From positions 124,001 through 188,000 of the forward strand of contig DATGQZ010000043.1 of assembly GCA_035303945.1 (NCBI GenBank): DNA of 64,000 nucleotides. The letters run 5' to 3'. The position numbers and the translations under genes were made by a program. The notes below the pieces were generated by a model. The model saw only the letters and a list, made by a program, of their open reading frames with translations, made no database searches and was not told the origin of the DNA. Of the stretch, positions 1 through 7,849 are shown piece by piece. Within the stretch, counting starts at the first letter, position 1. Every line of letters starts with the position of its first letter. Source of the stretch: DATGMS01 sp035303945 (GTDB lineage Bacteria; Bacteroidota; Bacteroidia; Cytophagales; Cyclobacteriaceae).

Positions 1-59
1 CGAATCATTGAATAATAGGATCTTTAGCTTATCTTAAGATGCGATAAATCAATGAGACA

Positions 60-926
60 GTGATAGGTTTCGTCTTAGCCTTCGGAACTGCAGTATCAGA
101 GGCACTAAAGGACATTTTTAGCAAAGTCAACTTAATGCACATTGATGAGTACATTGCTGCTTTATCCATGCATTTGGTTGTATCGGTTTTACTGGCACCC
201 GTAGTTTTTAGTATGGACATCGAGGAGGTGACCTACCGTTTTATGATTGCACTAGTTAGCTCGAGTTTCATTCAGTTGGCGGTGATTCTGCTTTATATGA
301 AAGCCATCAAACGTGCCGAGCTTTCCGTGACTGTCCCCTTAGTTACCCTAACGCCACTTTTTATGCTGCTGAGCTCACCGTTGCTGATTGGAGAGTTCCC
401 CAGTGCAAGCGGCATTGCAGGCATTACTTTAATTGTGACGGGAACCTATTTGTTGAATATAGAACGGGAAAAAAGAAGCTTTTGGGCCCCCTTCCAAAAC
501 CTTGTTTATAGCCAAAGCTCCCGGTACATGTTAATCGTGGCTTTACTTTGGAGCATCACTGCCAATATAGATAAAATTGGCGTAGAAGAAAGTTCCCCCA
601 TTTTTTGGGCCTTTGCCAAAGATCTCTTAATCCTTTTTTATCTAATTCCTATTGCTTATTTTAAATCCAAAGCACCATTGATGCAACTCCAAAGCCGATG
701 GCTTTCCTTGCTAGGGATCGGTATTTTCAGGACGACCAGCGTTCTGACGCAAATGTTTGCCATTCAATATACTTTGGTGGCCTATGTGATTGCAATAAAG
801 CGTTCAAGTGCCTTGCTGATTATTTTCTATGCATTCTTTTTCCTTCATGAAAGAACCAACTTCAAAACCAGGCTATTGGCTATGGTTTTCTTAACCATAG
901 GCTTGGCGTTAATTGCTATTTCCTAG
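60..926 (+). CDS. DMT-superfamily (EamA-type) membrane transporter
   Basis: A 288-residue, very hydrophobic protein with about ten predicted membrane segments in two similar halves, the layout of EamA/drug-metabolite exporters. Such proteins sit in the inner membrane and usually export small metabolites; the substrate cannot be read from sequence. The start is a GTG at 60. An in-frame stop lies at 45 and the nearby ATG at 52 is out of frame, so a short GTG-started protein beginning MIGFVLAFG is the best reading. The C-terminus ends in a hydrophobic segment at 926. It converges with the susD gene on the other strand. Its own promoter would lie at or beyond the left edge, so operon membership is unknown. 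Confidence 0.8.
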   Translation: MIGFVLAFGTAVSEALKDIFSKVNLMHIDEYIAALSMHLVVSVLLAPVVFSMDIEEVTYRFMIALVSSSFIQLAVILLYMKAIKRAELSVTVPLVTLTPLFMLLSSPLLIGEFPSASGIAGITLIVTGTYLLNIEREKRSFWAPFQNLVYSQSSRYMLIVALLWSITANIDKIGVEESSPIFWAFAKDLLILFYLIPIAYFKSKAPLMQLQSRWLSLLGIGIFRTTSVLTQMFAIQYTLVAYVIAIKRSSALLIIFYAFFFLHERTNFKTRLLAMVFLTIGLALIAIS

Positions 927-1053
927 CACTTTAAGGATCCACGCAACAATGGTCACTCACTATTTATCTTCAGGACACTAAAGAAGAAAAGGTTCTCGGC
1001 CACAGCAAAGCATAGGAGCGTGTTCATTTCTACTAAAAAAAAAGACAATATAA

Positions 1054-1077
1054 AGCCCCCAACATAAGCTGGGGGCT
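1054..1077 (-). terminator. Terminator downstream of susD
   Basis: Arms agccccc (1054-1060) and gggggct (1071-1077) form a 7-bp GC-rich stem with a 10-nt loop. Read on the minus strand the stem is followed by a T-rich run (the A-run at about 1035-1043 on the plus strand). It sits 7 bases past the susD stop and probably also blocks read-through from the DMT gene. Confidence 0.7.
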
Positions 1078-1083
1078 CCATTC

Positions 1084-2772
1084 TTATTGATAACCTGAAT
1101 TTTGGATAAATTCATTCTTGTTAATCACTGCATCAAGTTGTCTTTGAGGTATAGGCCTTAGTACATGATGTGCCCTGACATTGGGGGCTGCTTCTGGATT
1201 ATAATTGGTAACATACTCCACCAATTTACCGGTCCTTTTTAAATCAAACCAGCGAAGCTGCTCCCCGGCGAGTTCCCTCGCACGTTCTTCAAGAATAAAA
1301 TCCAGGGAGATATCCGCAGGACTGATTTCCATAGCAGTCTCCATGCCTGGTACTGCTGCCCTCCTCCTGATTACGTTAATATGCTCGGCAGCAGCCTGAA
1401 CATCCCCGTTCTCCATAGCAGCTTCCGCCGCAATCAAATACAGTTCAGCCAAGCGAATCACAAAGGCATCCCTAGCGCTCTGCTGTTCAGCTACTGAAGG
1501 TCTGGTCGGGTCCAAGAATTTATTTAAGCAGATATATTGTCGGTTATTGTTGTAGGTCCCATCCGGATGATACATGCTTTCCATATCATAAACCAAATAG
1601 GGTCGGGCAAGCTCTTCTTCAGGAGTCAATACCTGCTTGGTGGCCCAAATTGCTGTATCCCCTTCTTCCAGTGTAAATTCTACCGTTTGTCCATTGACCG
1701 TTTTGCTGTAAGTTCCTGGGCGGTTACAATACCAAACGGTTTCAAAAGAACCATGGAACCTAGAGTCAATGCTTTCATCAAACAGTTCCAACAGATACCG
1801 GGAAGGCATATACCGTGCAAAGGGTCTACCGTTGACAATATCTCTTGTCATTCCTACCGTGCCATTTCGGTCATAGGTACTAAGGAAGTGTAGGTGGCCA
1901 TTATGTCCTCCGCGGGAATGCCCATTTGGGAAGGTAATGCTATTTGAGGCATCATTTAAATTGAGATCTCTCGCGTAGTTAACATAGAATACCACTTCAC
2001 TATTCTCCAAATTTCCCATGTCCCAGAGATCGTCATAGTTTTCGACCAAGCTAAAACCATAGCTGTTGATGACTTTCTCTGCCAATTGTTGAGCTTGTGG
2101 ATATTCACCTCTTGTCAGGTGCACCCTTGCCAAGAATGCCTCAGCTCCAGCCTTGCTTACCCTCCCCTTCTGGCTGGCGGGATAGGGTAGGTTGGCTACA
2201 GCGAAATCTAGATCCACTTTAATTAAGGCATAAAAGTCATCTTCTGAGTTACGGTTGGCAGTAGGCTCAGCAGTTTGGGTTCTTTGGGTACTTAGATGCA
2301 CCCCTCCCCACGTTTCCACAATATGCCAATAATAAAAGGCTCTCAAAAACCTGATTTCTGCCTCTCTTTGCAACTGTAGGTCCGGGGAAAGTCCTGACTG
2401 ATTGACAAACTCCAATCCCGCATTGCATAAATTAACCGCCTCATACATTTTTGCCCAAAGGCTTTCTACTGAAGCTTGATTTGATTGTAGATTTTCATAA
2501 TGTACCAACGCCACATTAGCTCCGCCATCGACTCCATTGATCCAAAGGTCGGTTCCCATTTCTGACAGGTTATAACCATCCTCTTTGCCATACCACCACC
2601 GACTGTAGGCATAAGCAGCATTTACCAAAGACTCAAAGCCTGCAGGAGTAGTGTACACTCCCTCTGCCGTAATACCACTGGGATTATATTCATCTAATTC
2701 ATCTTGACAGGAGATCAACCCTACGGACAAACCTGCCAAAAGCAACATATATGTTCTAAATGTCTTTATCAT
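1084..2772 (-). CDS. SusD/RagB-family outer-membrane nutrient-binding lipoprotein
   Basis: A 562-residue protein with a lipoprotein signal peptide ending in the lipobox LISC, so the mature protein starts at a lipidated cysteine near residue 22. The N-terminal region (QDELDEYNPSG) and the C-terminal region, rich in aromatic and Arg residues (ERARELAGEQLRWFDLKRTG), are typical of SusD/RagB proteins. These form a lid over a SusC channel and capture oligosaccharides or peptides at the cell surface. It lies 16 bases downstream of the susC gene and is surely co-transcribed with it; the operon ends at a hairpin at 1054-1077. No glycoside hydrolase, peptidase or sulfatase adjoins it, so the substrate cannot be inferred. 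Confidence 0.93.
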   Translation of the reverse strand: MIKTFRTYMLLLAGLSVGLISCQDELDEYNPSGITAEGVYTTPAGFESLVNAAYAYSRWWYGKEDGYNLSEMGTDLWINGVDGGANVALVHYENLQSNQASVESLWAKMYEAVNLCNAGLEFVNQSGLSPDLQLQREAEIRFLRAFYYWHIVETWGGVHLSTQRTQTAEPTANRNSEDDFYALIKVDLDFAVANLPYPASQKGRVSKAGAEAFLARVHLTRGEYPQAQQLAEKVINSYGFSLVENYDDLWDMGNLENSEVVFYVNYARDLNLNDASNSITFPNGHSRGGHNGHLHFLSTYDRNGTVGMTRDIVNGRPFARYMPSRYLLELFDESIDSRFHGSFETVWYCNRPGTYSKTVNGQTVEFTLEEGDTAIWATKQVLTPEEELARPYLVYDMESMYHPDGTYNNNRQYICLNKFLDPTRPSVAEQQSARDAFVIRLAELYLIAAEAAMENGDVQAAAEHINVIRRRAAVPGMETAMEISPADISLDFILEERARELAGEQLRWFDLKRTGKLVEYVTNYNPEAAPNVRAHHVLRPIPQRQLDAVINKNEFIQNSGYQ

Positions 2773-2788
2773 CTTTTAAGATCTTTTA

Positions 2789-5700
2789 TTAAAATTCAAG
2801 ATTAATTCCTCCTACAATCAGGCGGGGGATCGGATTACTCATGGCTCCTCCCCTTTCCGGATCATAATTATCCACCTTGCTCATGACCAGCATGTTCTTA
2901 CCGGTGACATAAATCCTTAGGCGATTAATTCCCGCTTTTTCCAGAAGGGACGAAGGAAAATTATATCCCAATGTCACTCCGCGTAGCTTAACAAAGGACG
3001 CGTCTTCATAAAGCAAAGATGAGTAATAAATCGTACTGCCTTGAGTCCTTCCTGCATTGGGACGAGGATAGGCATTGCTCGGATTTTCAGGTGTCCAGTA
3101 ATCATGCTGGTGACTGTTCTCGTTACCTGAGGGATCGTACACATCATAGAACTCATAATCCATCATCTGTCCCCATCGGACAAAAATCTGGAAGTTAAAA
3201 TCAAAATTTCCAATACTGAGGTCACTGTTAAAGCTACCACTCCATTTTGGACGCGGGCTACCCAGGATGACCCGATCATTATTGGCATCTATACGGTTGT
3301 CTCCGTTTTGATCAACTACTTTGATTTCCCCAGGGACCTGCTCATATACCAGCGCAGCATCCGCCTCATCCAGTTGCCAGATACCAGCTTTTTTGTAGTC
3401 ATAGAATGCACGGGTAGGATGGCCGATGAACCAGCCGTTGGCTATATCATCAGTTCCAGTAGCCAATTCTACAATTTCTTCTTTGTTGGTAAACCAGTTC
3501 ATCCCTACATGCCACTGGACATTGACTTTATCAATGGCTACAGCGTCCAGGCCAAGTTCGACGCCTCGGTTTCGGGTCTTGCCAATATTTTCCATAATGG
3601 AGGATACCCCAGAACTGGGAGGAAGAAAGCGGTTTAGCAGGAGATCATCAGTTTTGGTATCATAAACATCCAACGTACCAGTCAACCTATTTCTAATCAA
3701 ACCAAAGTCCAGCCCAAGATTAATCGTCTTGGATATTTCCCAACCCAAATCGATGTTGCCGATCCTGCTGCCAAAGGTATAGCCGATTGCTGCCTCCTCA
3801 TCATAAGTAAAAGGCACGCGGGTGAGCAAGGACTGCGTTGAGTATGGGTCAACAGCGGCGTTGCCCGCTACACCATAGCTCGCCCTCAATTTCAAATCAG
3901 TAAATGTGCTTGAGCTTTGCATAAAGCTTTCTTCTATAATTCTCCAAGCACCGGATATAGAGGGAAAAAATGCCCATTTTTTGCCGTCACTTAACTGAGA
4001 GGCTCCATCGGCCCGTGCTGTAAACATCAGCAGGTATTTGTCGGCATAACCATACTGTAGCCTTCCGGTGTAAGACATCAGGCTGCTGCCTCTATAGGCA
4101 CTCTGAATGGCTAATTGATCATTGGCATTCCCGAGGGAGTAGAACAGTTGGTAGTCCAAAAGCTGGTTTCTTCCCTGTGCGGATTGGGATTCATTGTCGT
4201 TACGCAACAGCGTATGGATAGCAGTGAGGGTGAAGGCATGCTGCCCAAAGTTCTGATTATAATTAATGATATTTTCCCAATTAAGGCCAACGCTCTGGTT
4301 GGTCTGGTACAGGGCCTCCGAGACAGAACCAGCCCGGTCTACCGTCTCCGATCCTCTGTAAATGCCTGTTCTTCCGTTCGTCAAGGTCATACCAAGGTTA
4401 GAGCGGAAATTGAGCCCCTCAATTATTTTATAGTTAAGATAAGCGGAGGTAAAGACTCGTGTGGTTCTATTGTTATTTTTGTAGTGTCCAGGCTCCTCAT
4501 CGATGAGAGGGTTGACATCTTTCCAATTGTTGGGTTGAAACAGGACATTGCCGTCTTCATCATATGGATAAAGTAAAGGGTTGATCTTGTTAGCGATATT
4601 CATGGGATCTCGCCTGTAGTTCTGATTGTAATAGGTCACTTGATTTTGTGTACCTATATTTATTTTTTTGCTGAGGGAATGATCAATATTGGCTCGGACA
4701 CTATACCTATTGAGCTCATCCATTCTCAAATTGCCTTTCTCATTAAAGTAATTGAGAGAAACGTAGAATTTGGATTTTTCACTCGCCGAAGACACCCCCA
4801 CCTGATAATCCTGCTGAAGGCCTTCAGTCAGAAAAAGATCTGGCCAAATCGCCCCGCCATTGTTTCTTACACTTTCAAGCTCCCAATCGTTAAAAATATT
4901 GGGATCATCTTCTGGACCTTTCCAATCGCCTGTTGCACGGCGTGCCTCACGGCGGAGATTCGCATATTGTTGAGGCGTTTGAACCTTAGGATAATTAACC
5001 ACCTCTGACACTCCCACATAACTATTGACGTTGACCCGGGTTTGACCTACACTACCTTGTTTAGTAGTAACAATGATTACTCCATTTGCCCCTCGAGATC
5101 CGTATATTGCCGTGGAAGCTGCATCCTTCAGAACCTCCATGCTTTGAATATCATTAGGGTTCAAATCCTGAATATTGCTATACTGGATGCCATCGACAAT
5201 GAACAGAGGAGAATTGCTGGCTGTCAAGGAGCGATTGCCCCGCACGGTGATGTTGATGCCGGCCCCTGCTTGACCACTGGAACGTGTGATGTCTACACCA
5301 GGTAATCTGCCCTGCAAAGACTCCATAACGTTAGTTGTGGGAACCTTCGACAGGTCCCTTACGTCTACTGAGACGATGGATCCAGTTACATTGCTCTTTT
5401 TTACCTCTCCATACCCGATCACAATGACCTCCTCAAGATCACTTAAATCAGTCTCAAGCGTCACATTAACAATGGAGCGGTTGTCGATAGCAATTTCTTG
5501 TGTTTTATATCCCACAAAAGATACGACTAAAGTACCCTGCCGCTGAGGAAGAGGCAAGGTATAGTTACCATCAATGTCAGTTACCGTTCCAGTTGTCGTA
5601 CCTTTCATCATTACCGTGGCTCCTGGAATCGGAAGTTGTTCGTCCGCAGATACCACCTTTCCGGTGATGGTGAGGTTTTGAGAAAAAACTGGATAGGCAG

Positions 5701-5806
5701 TCGACAACAAGATATACATGACCATAAAGGCACTCTTCAGGTTATAGGTTTTTCGATAAAAAGGGGGCTTGTGCCACAGCCCATCTGATTGTAAGCGTTG
5801 CTTCAT
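2789..5806 (-). CDS. SusC/RagA-family TonB-dependent outer-membrane transporter
   Basis: A 1005-residue protein with a long basic N-region and a hydrophobic signal peptide ending near PVFSQ. A carboxypeptidase-regulatory-like domain follows (about 45-130, ITGKVVSADEQLPIPGATV), then a plug domain (about 140-250, with VLKDAASTAIYGSRGANGVI) and a large beta-barrel ending in a C-terminal Phe. This is the SusC partner that pumps substrates captured by SusD across the outer membrane using TonB energy. There is no N-terminal STN domain, so anti-sigma signalling is unlikely. Two LacI-type palindromes lie upstream at 5845-5858 and 6005-6018, which suggests repression or activation by a LacI-family regulator not encoded in this window. 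Confidence 0.95.
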   Translation of the reverse strand: MKQRLQSDGLWHKPPFYRKTYNLKSAFMVMYILLSTAYPVFSQNLTITGKVVSADEQLPIPGATVMMKGTTTGTVTDIDGNYTLPLPQRQGTLVVSFVGYKTQEIAIDNRSIVNVTLETDLSDLEEVIVIGYGEVKKSNVTGSIVSVDVRDLSKVPTTNVMESLQGRLPGVDITRSSGQAGAGINITVRGNRSLTASNSPLFIVDGIQYSNIQDLNPNDIQSMEVLKDAASTAIYGSRGANGVIIVTTKQGSVGQTRVNVNSYVGVSEVVNYPKVQTPQQYANLRREARRATGDWKGPEDDPNIFNDWELESVRNNGGAIWPDLFLTEGLQQDYQVGVSSASEKSKFYVSLNYFNEKGNLRMDELNRYSVRANIDHSLSKKINIGTQNQVTYYNQNYRRDPMNIANKINPLLYPYDEDGNVLFQPNNWKDVNPLIDEEPGHYKNNNRTTRVFTSAYLNYKIIEGLNFRSNLGMTLTNGRTGIYRGSETVDRAGSVSEALYQTNQSVGLNWENIINYNQNFGQHAFTLTAIHTLLRNDNESQSAQGRNQLLDYQLFYSLGNANDQLAIQSAYRGSSLMSYTGRLQYGYADKYLLMFTARADGASQLSDGKKWAFFPSISGAWRIIEESFMQSSSTFTDLKLRASYGVAGNAAVDPYSTQSLLTRVPFTYDEEAAIGYTFGSRIGNIDLGWEISKTINLGLDFGLIRNRLTGTLDVYDTKTDDLLLNRFLPPSSGVSSIMENIGKTRNRGVELGLDAVAIDKVNVQWHVGMNWFTNKEEIVELATGTDDIANGWFIGHPTRAFYDYKKAGIWQLDEADAALVYEQVPGEIKVVDQNGDNRIDANNDRVILGSPRPKWSGSFNSDLSIGNFDFNFQIFVRWGQMMDYEFYDVYDPSGNENSHQHDYWTPENPSNAYPRPNAGRTQGSTIYYSSLLYEDASFVKLRGVTLGYNFPSSLLEKAGINRLRIYVTGKNMLVMSKVDNYDPERGGAMSNPIPRLIVGGINLEF

Positions 5807-5844
5807 TTTATTTTGGGTTAGATTGATAATGTGTTTTTATATTG

Positions 5845-5858
5845 AACAATCGATTGCA
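5845..5858. promoter_or_regulatory. Candidate LacI-family operator, susC-proximal
   Basis: The bases at 5847-5856 (CAATCGATTG) form a perfect 10-bp palindrome with the central CG typical of LacI-family operators. It lies about 40 bases upstream of the susC ATG. The right half ATTGCA resembles the halves of a second site at 6005-6018. Function is inferred. Confidence 0.45.
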
Positions 5859-6004
5859 TATTAAAAATTAAAGACTAGATATAAAAGTATCCTCCTAAAA
5901 AAGTCGTTGATCTCAGTTATTAAAAAGCGAATAATTAATCAGCTAAAACACATCACCGAGAGAAGATCTATAGACTCACGGATGATAGAAGGTGATCGTC
6001 TCAA

Positions 6005-6018
6005 TGCAAACGATTACA
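6005..6018. promoter_or_regulatory. Candidate LacI-family operator, susC-distal
   Basis: TGCAAACGATTACA has a central CG and five of seven complementary pairs, and is close to the classic LacI-family pattern TGTAAACGTTTACA (12 of 14 positions). Its centre lies 160 bp from the centre of the site at 5845-5858. It falls between the DUF6157 stop and the susC start, both on the minus strand, so susC is the likely target. Confidence 0.45.
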
Positions 6019-6044
6019 TCAAAATGTATTCAGTCAGCCCAGCT

Positions 6045-6458
6045 TCAGGCCTTTTTAGATCGCATGGCTTTTAGTTTGGTAATATTTTCATCCTTAAGAA
6101 ATTGCGCATAGGCGCTATTCTCTCGACCATACAATGCCATTTTACCAGAGGCATCAAAATGCACTCCCCATCCGTAATTTTTTGGCAAAGGGGAAGCACG
6201 AAAACAAGCTTGACCTTTAGAAAAAAACTGTTGGCGTTGAAGCTCCATTTCTTCTTCCGAAAATTCCCTTCTCACTGCTGCTACCCAGAAGAGCACCTCG
6301 TCTGATGAAAATTTGTATGGATTATGCCTAATTTTATCGTATTGCAATTTGGCTATGGAAGGAATCGGTTTATCCGGAGGAACCATCCCAGCCACGGCAG
6401 TACAATCTTCAGCTACTTCTATAAAGCTATTATAGTAGTTTGTAGTATGAACCTTCAT
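6045..6458 (-). CDS. DUF6157-family protein
   Basis: A 137-residue soluble protein without signal peptide or membrane segment. The start HTTNYYNSFIEVAEDC, the central NPYKFSSDEVLF and the end KGQACFRASPLPKNYGWG...KAMRSKKA match what I recall of the DUF6157 family, which has no assigned reaction. The full family length appears present. It lies 7 bases downstream of the fumarylacetoacetase-like gene and is presumably translated from the same mRNA, so a joint role in a small catabolic or detoxification step is possible but unproven. Confidence 0.8.
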   Translation of the reverse strand: MKVHTTNYYNSFIEVAEDCTAVAGMVPPDKPIPSIAKLQYDKIRHNPYKFSSDEVLFWVAAVRREFSEEEMELQRQQFFSKGQACFRASPLPKNYGWGVHFDASGKMALYGRENSAYAQFLKDENITKLKAMRSKKA

Positions 6459-6465
6459 CGGTTTG

Positions 6466-7698
6466 TTATTTAGCAGGCAGTACTTTGCCGATTAATTCCC
6501 CAAAGCCAACCCTAATGTTGTCCTTTTCTGCAAATCCTCTTAACACAATAGTATCCCCGTCTTGCAAATATTCCCGCGTCGTCCGGTCCTCCAAAAAGGC
6601 GGGATTATCCACTGGAAATTCAGATAAGGATCGGTACTGTTGACCCTCTGGCTTTGAGCAGGTGCCTGAGACGATTAATTCTCCTATTTCAATGGTTGCG
6701 CCATTAACCGTATGCTGCGCTACCAATTGAGATGCCGACCAAGCTGAAAACTTCACATTGGTTTGGCAAACGAGTGCTTCAGATCCTTTGTCGGGTTTCA
6801 GGTAAGCTTCCAACTGCAGGTCAAACCCGCTTTGTTCATGATTTTCCCTCAAGTAAGGCATGGTATCAGGATGTGCAGCCGGAGACGAAACCCGGAAGGG
6901 TTCAAGCGCATCTATTGGAATAATCCAGTGCGAAATACCAGAGGCAAAACTTTTGCCTGCGTGGGCACCACCGCTGCCCCATTGTGAATAAACGTCCCTT
7001 GCTGCCCAATCATTAAAAAGCAAGGCTCCAAATACATAATCTTCCGCGTCGGTTACCGCGATACTTTCGCCAAATCGATTGGATTTCCCCACGACAAACG
7101 CAAGACTCATTCCAAAATCCAATTTCCTACAAGGACCAAACTCAAGGTTAGCATTATCCAAGGCCTTGATAGGGCTTTTCGGTCTGTGGAAAGCTGTTCC
7201 AGAGGGAAAAATAGTGGAGACTTTCCGTGGTGTGCCCTCAGGAAATAGACTGAGGGAAGTATTGTCGCCTACCACCCCATAGGACTGATCTTCATATACC
7301 GTACAGTCCCGCACTTTAACCGGCATCATCATTTCAGCCTCCTTCAGGCCTACCATGATCTTTCCTCTTGACTGATGGTCTCTGAGATCAGAATTTTCTT
7401 CATTCAACAACTGCTGAACCCGATCTCTTACCTTTTTGGTTGTCGATCTGCCAAGTGAAATGAAGGGATTCAAGCTGTCCTGTAAAAAAACCTCTTCATC
7501 GAGTTTGATGTCCTGAAAAAAACCTGCCTCCTGCAATGCGGATAAATCCACTATTTTGTCTCCTATGGCCACACCTACGCGTGGTGAAAGGCGCTTGTTT
7601 CTAAAAATCCCAAAGGGTAAATTATAAATGGTAAAATCAGATTGCGTAGGTACTTGAACCCAACTTCTAAGAAGTTCAGCTTGTTGGTTTTCCATCAT
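6466..7698 (-). CDS. Fumarylacetoacetase-family protein with altered active site
   Basis: A 410-residue protein that aligns by eye along the full fumarylacetoacetase fold: N-terminal SH3-like domain (about 20-120), then the FAH beta-roll containing LFNDWAARD (227-235), AGKSF (247-251), HTVNG and SGTCSKP. Canonical FAH cleaves 4-fumarylacetoacetate at the end of tyrosine catabolism using a metal held by Asp126, Glu199, Glu201 and Asp233, with His133 as base (mouse numbering). Here the DYTDFYSS..HATN block reads DCTVYEDQSYGVVGD (131-145) and the DFELE block reads DFGMS (194-198). Only the Asp233 equivalent (Asp230) and nearby Arg and Lys remain. It may act on another substrate or be non-catalytic. 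The ATG at 7698 is preferred over the TTG at 7701. Confidence 0.8.
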   Translation of the reverse strand: MMENQQAELLRSWVQVPTQSDFTIYNLPFGIFRNKRLSPRVGVAIGDKIVDLSALQEAGFFQDIKLDEEVFLQDSLNPFISLGRSTTKKVRDRVQQLLNEENSDLRDHQSRGKIMVGLKEAEMMMPVKVRDCTVYEDQSYGVVGDNTSLSLFPEGTPRKVSTIFPSGTAFHRPKSPIKALDNANLEFGPCRKLDFGMSLAFVVGKSNRFGESIAVTDAEDYVFGALLFNDWAARDVYSQWGSGGAHAGKSFASGISHWIIPIDALEPFRVSSPAAHPDTMPYLRENHEQSGFDLQLEAYLKPDKGSEALVCQTNVKFSAWSASQLVAQHTVNGATIEIGELIVSGTCSKPEGQQYRSLSEFPVDNPAFLEDRTTREYLQDGDTIVLRGFAEKDNIRVGFGELIGKVLPAK

Positions 7699-7714
7699 CA
7701 AAAATCGGTTTAAG

Positions 7715-7722
7715 CAAATCTA
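7715..7722 (-). promoter_or_regulatory. Candidate -7 element for the FAH-like/DUF6157 operon
   Basis: Read on the minus strand this is TAGATTTG, an exact match to the Bacteroidota -7 consensus TAnnTTTG, 17 bases upstream of the FAH-like start codon. No well-spaced -33 TTTG is evident, which lowers confidence. Confidence 0.4.
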
Positions 7723-7784
7723 AAATTAATATGCGTAAGATAAAACCCCAACCTGACTTTAAAAAATCATAGCTAAAGCATGCA

Positions 7785-7820
7785 TTTGTAAGTGCTTCAC
7801 CGATATTTCTATTAATTTTG
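7785..7820 (+). promoter_or_regulatory. Candidate valS promoter
   Basis: TAATTTTG at 7813-7820 is an exact TAnnTTTG -7 element. A TTTG at 7785-7788 could be the -33 element, with a 24-nt spacer that is a little long. The start codon follows 29 bases after the -7 box. Confidence 0.5.
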
Positions 7821-7849
7821 CCCCTTACGTTTTTACTATCCGAAGTATT

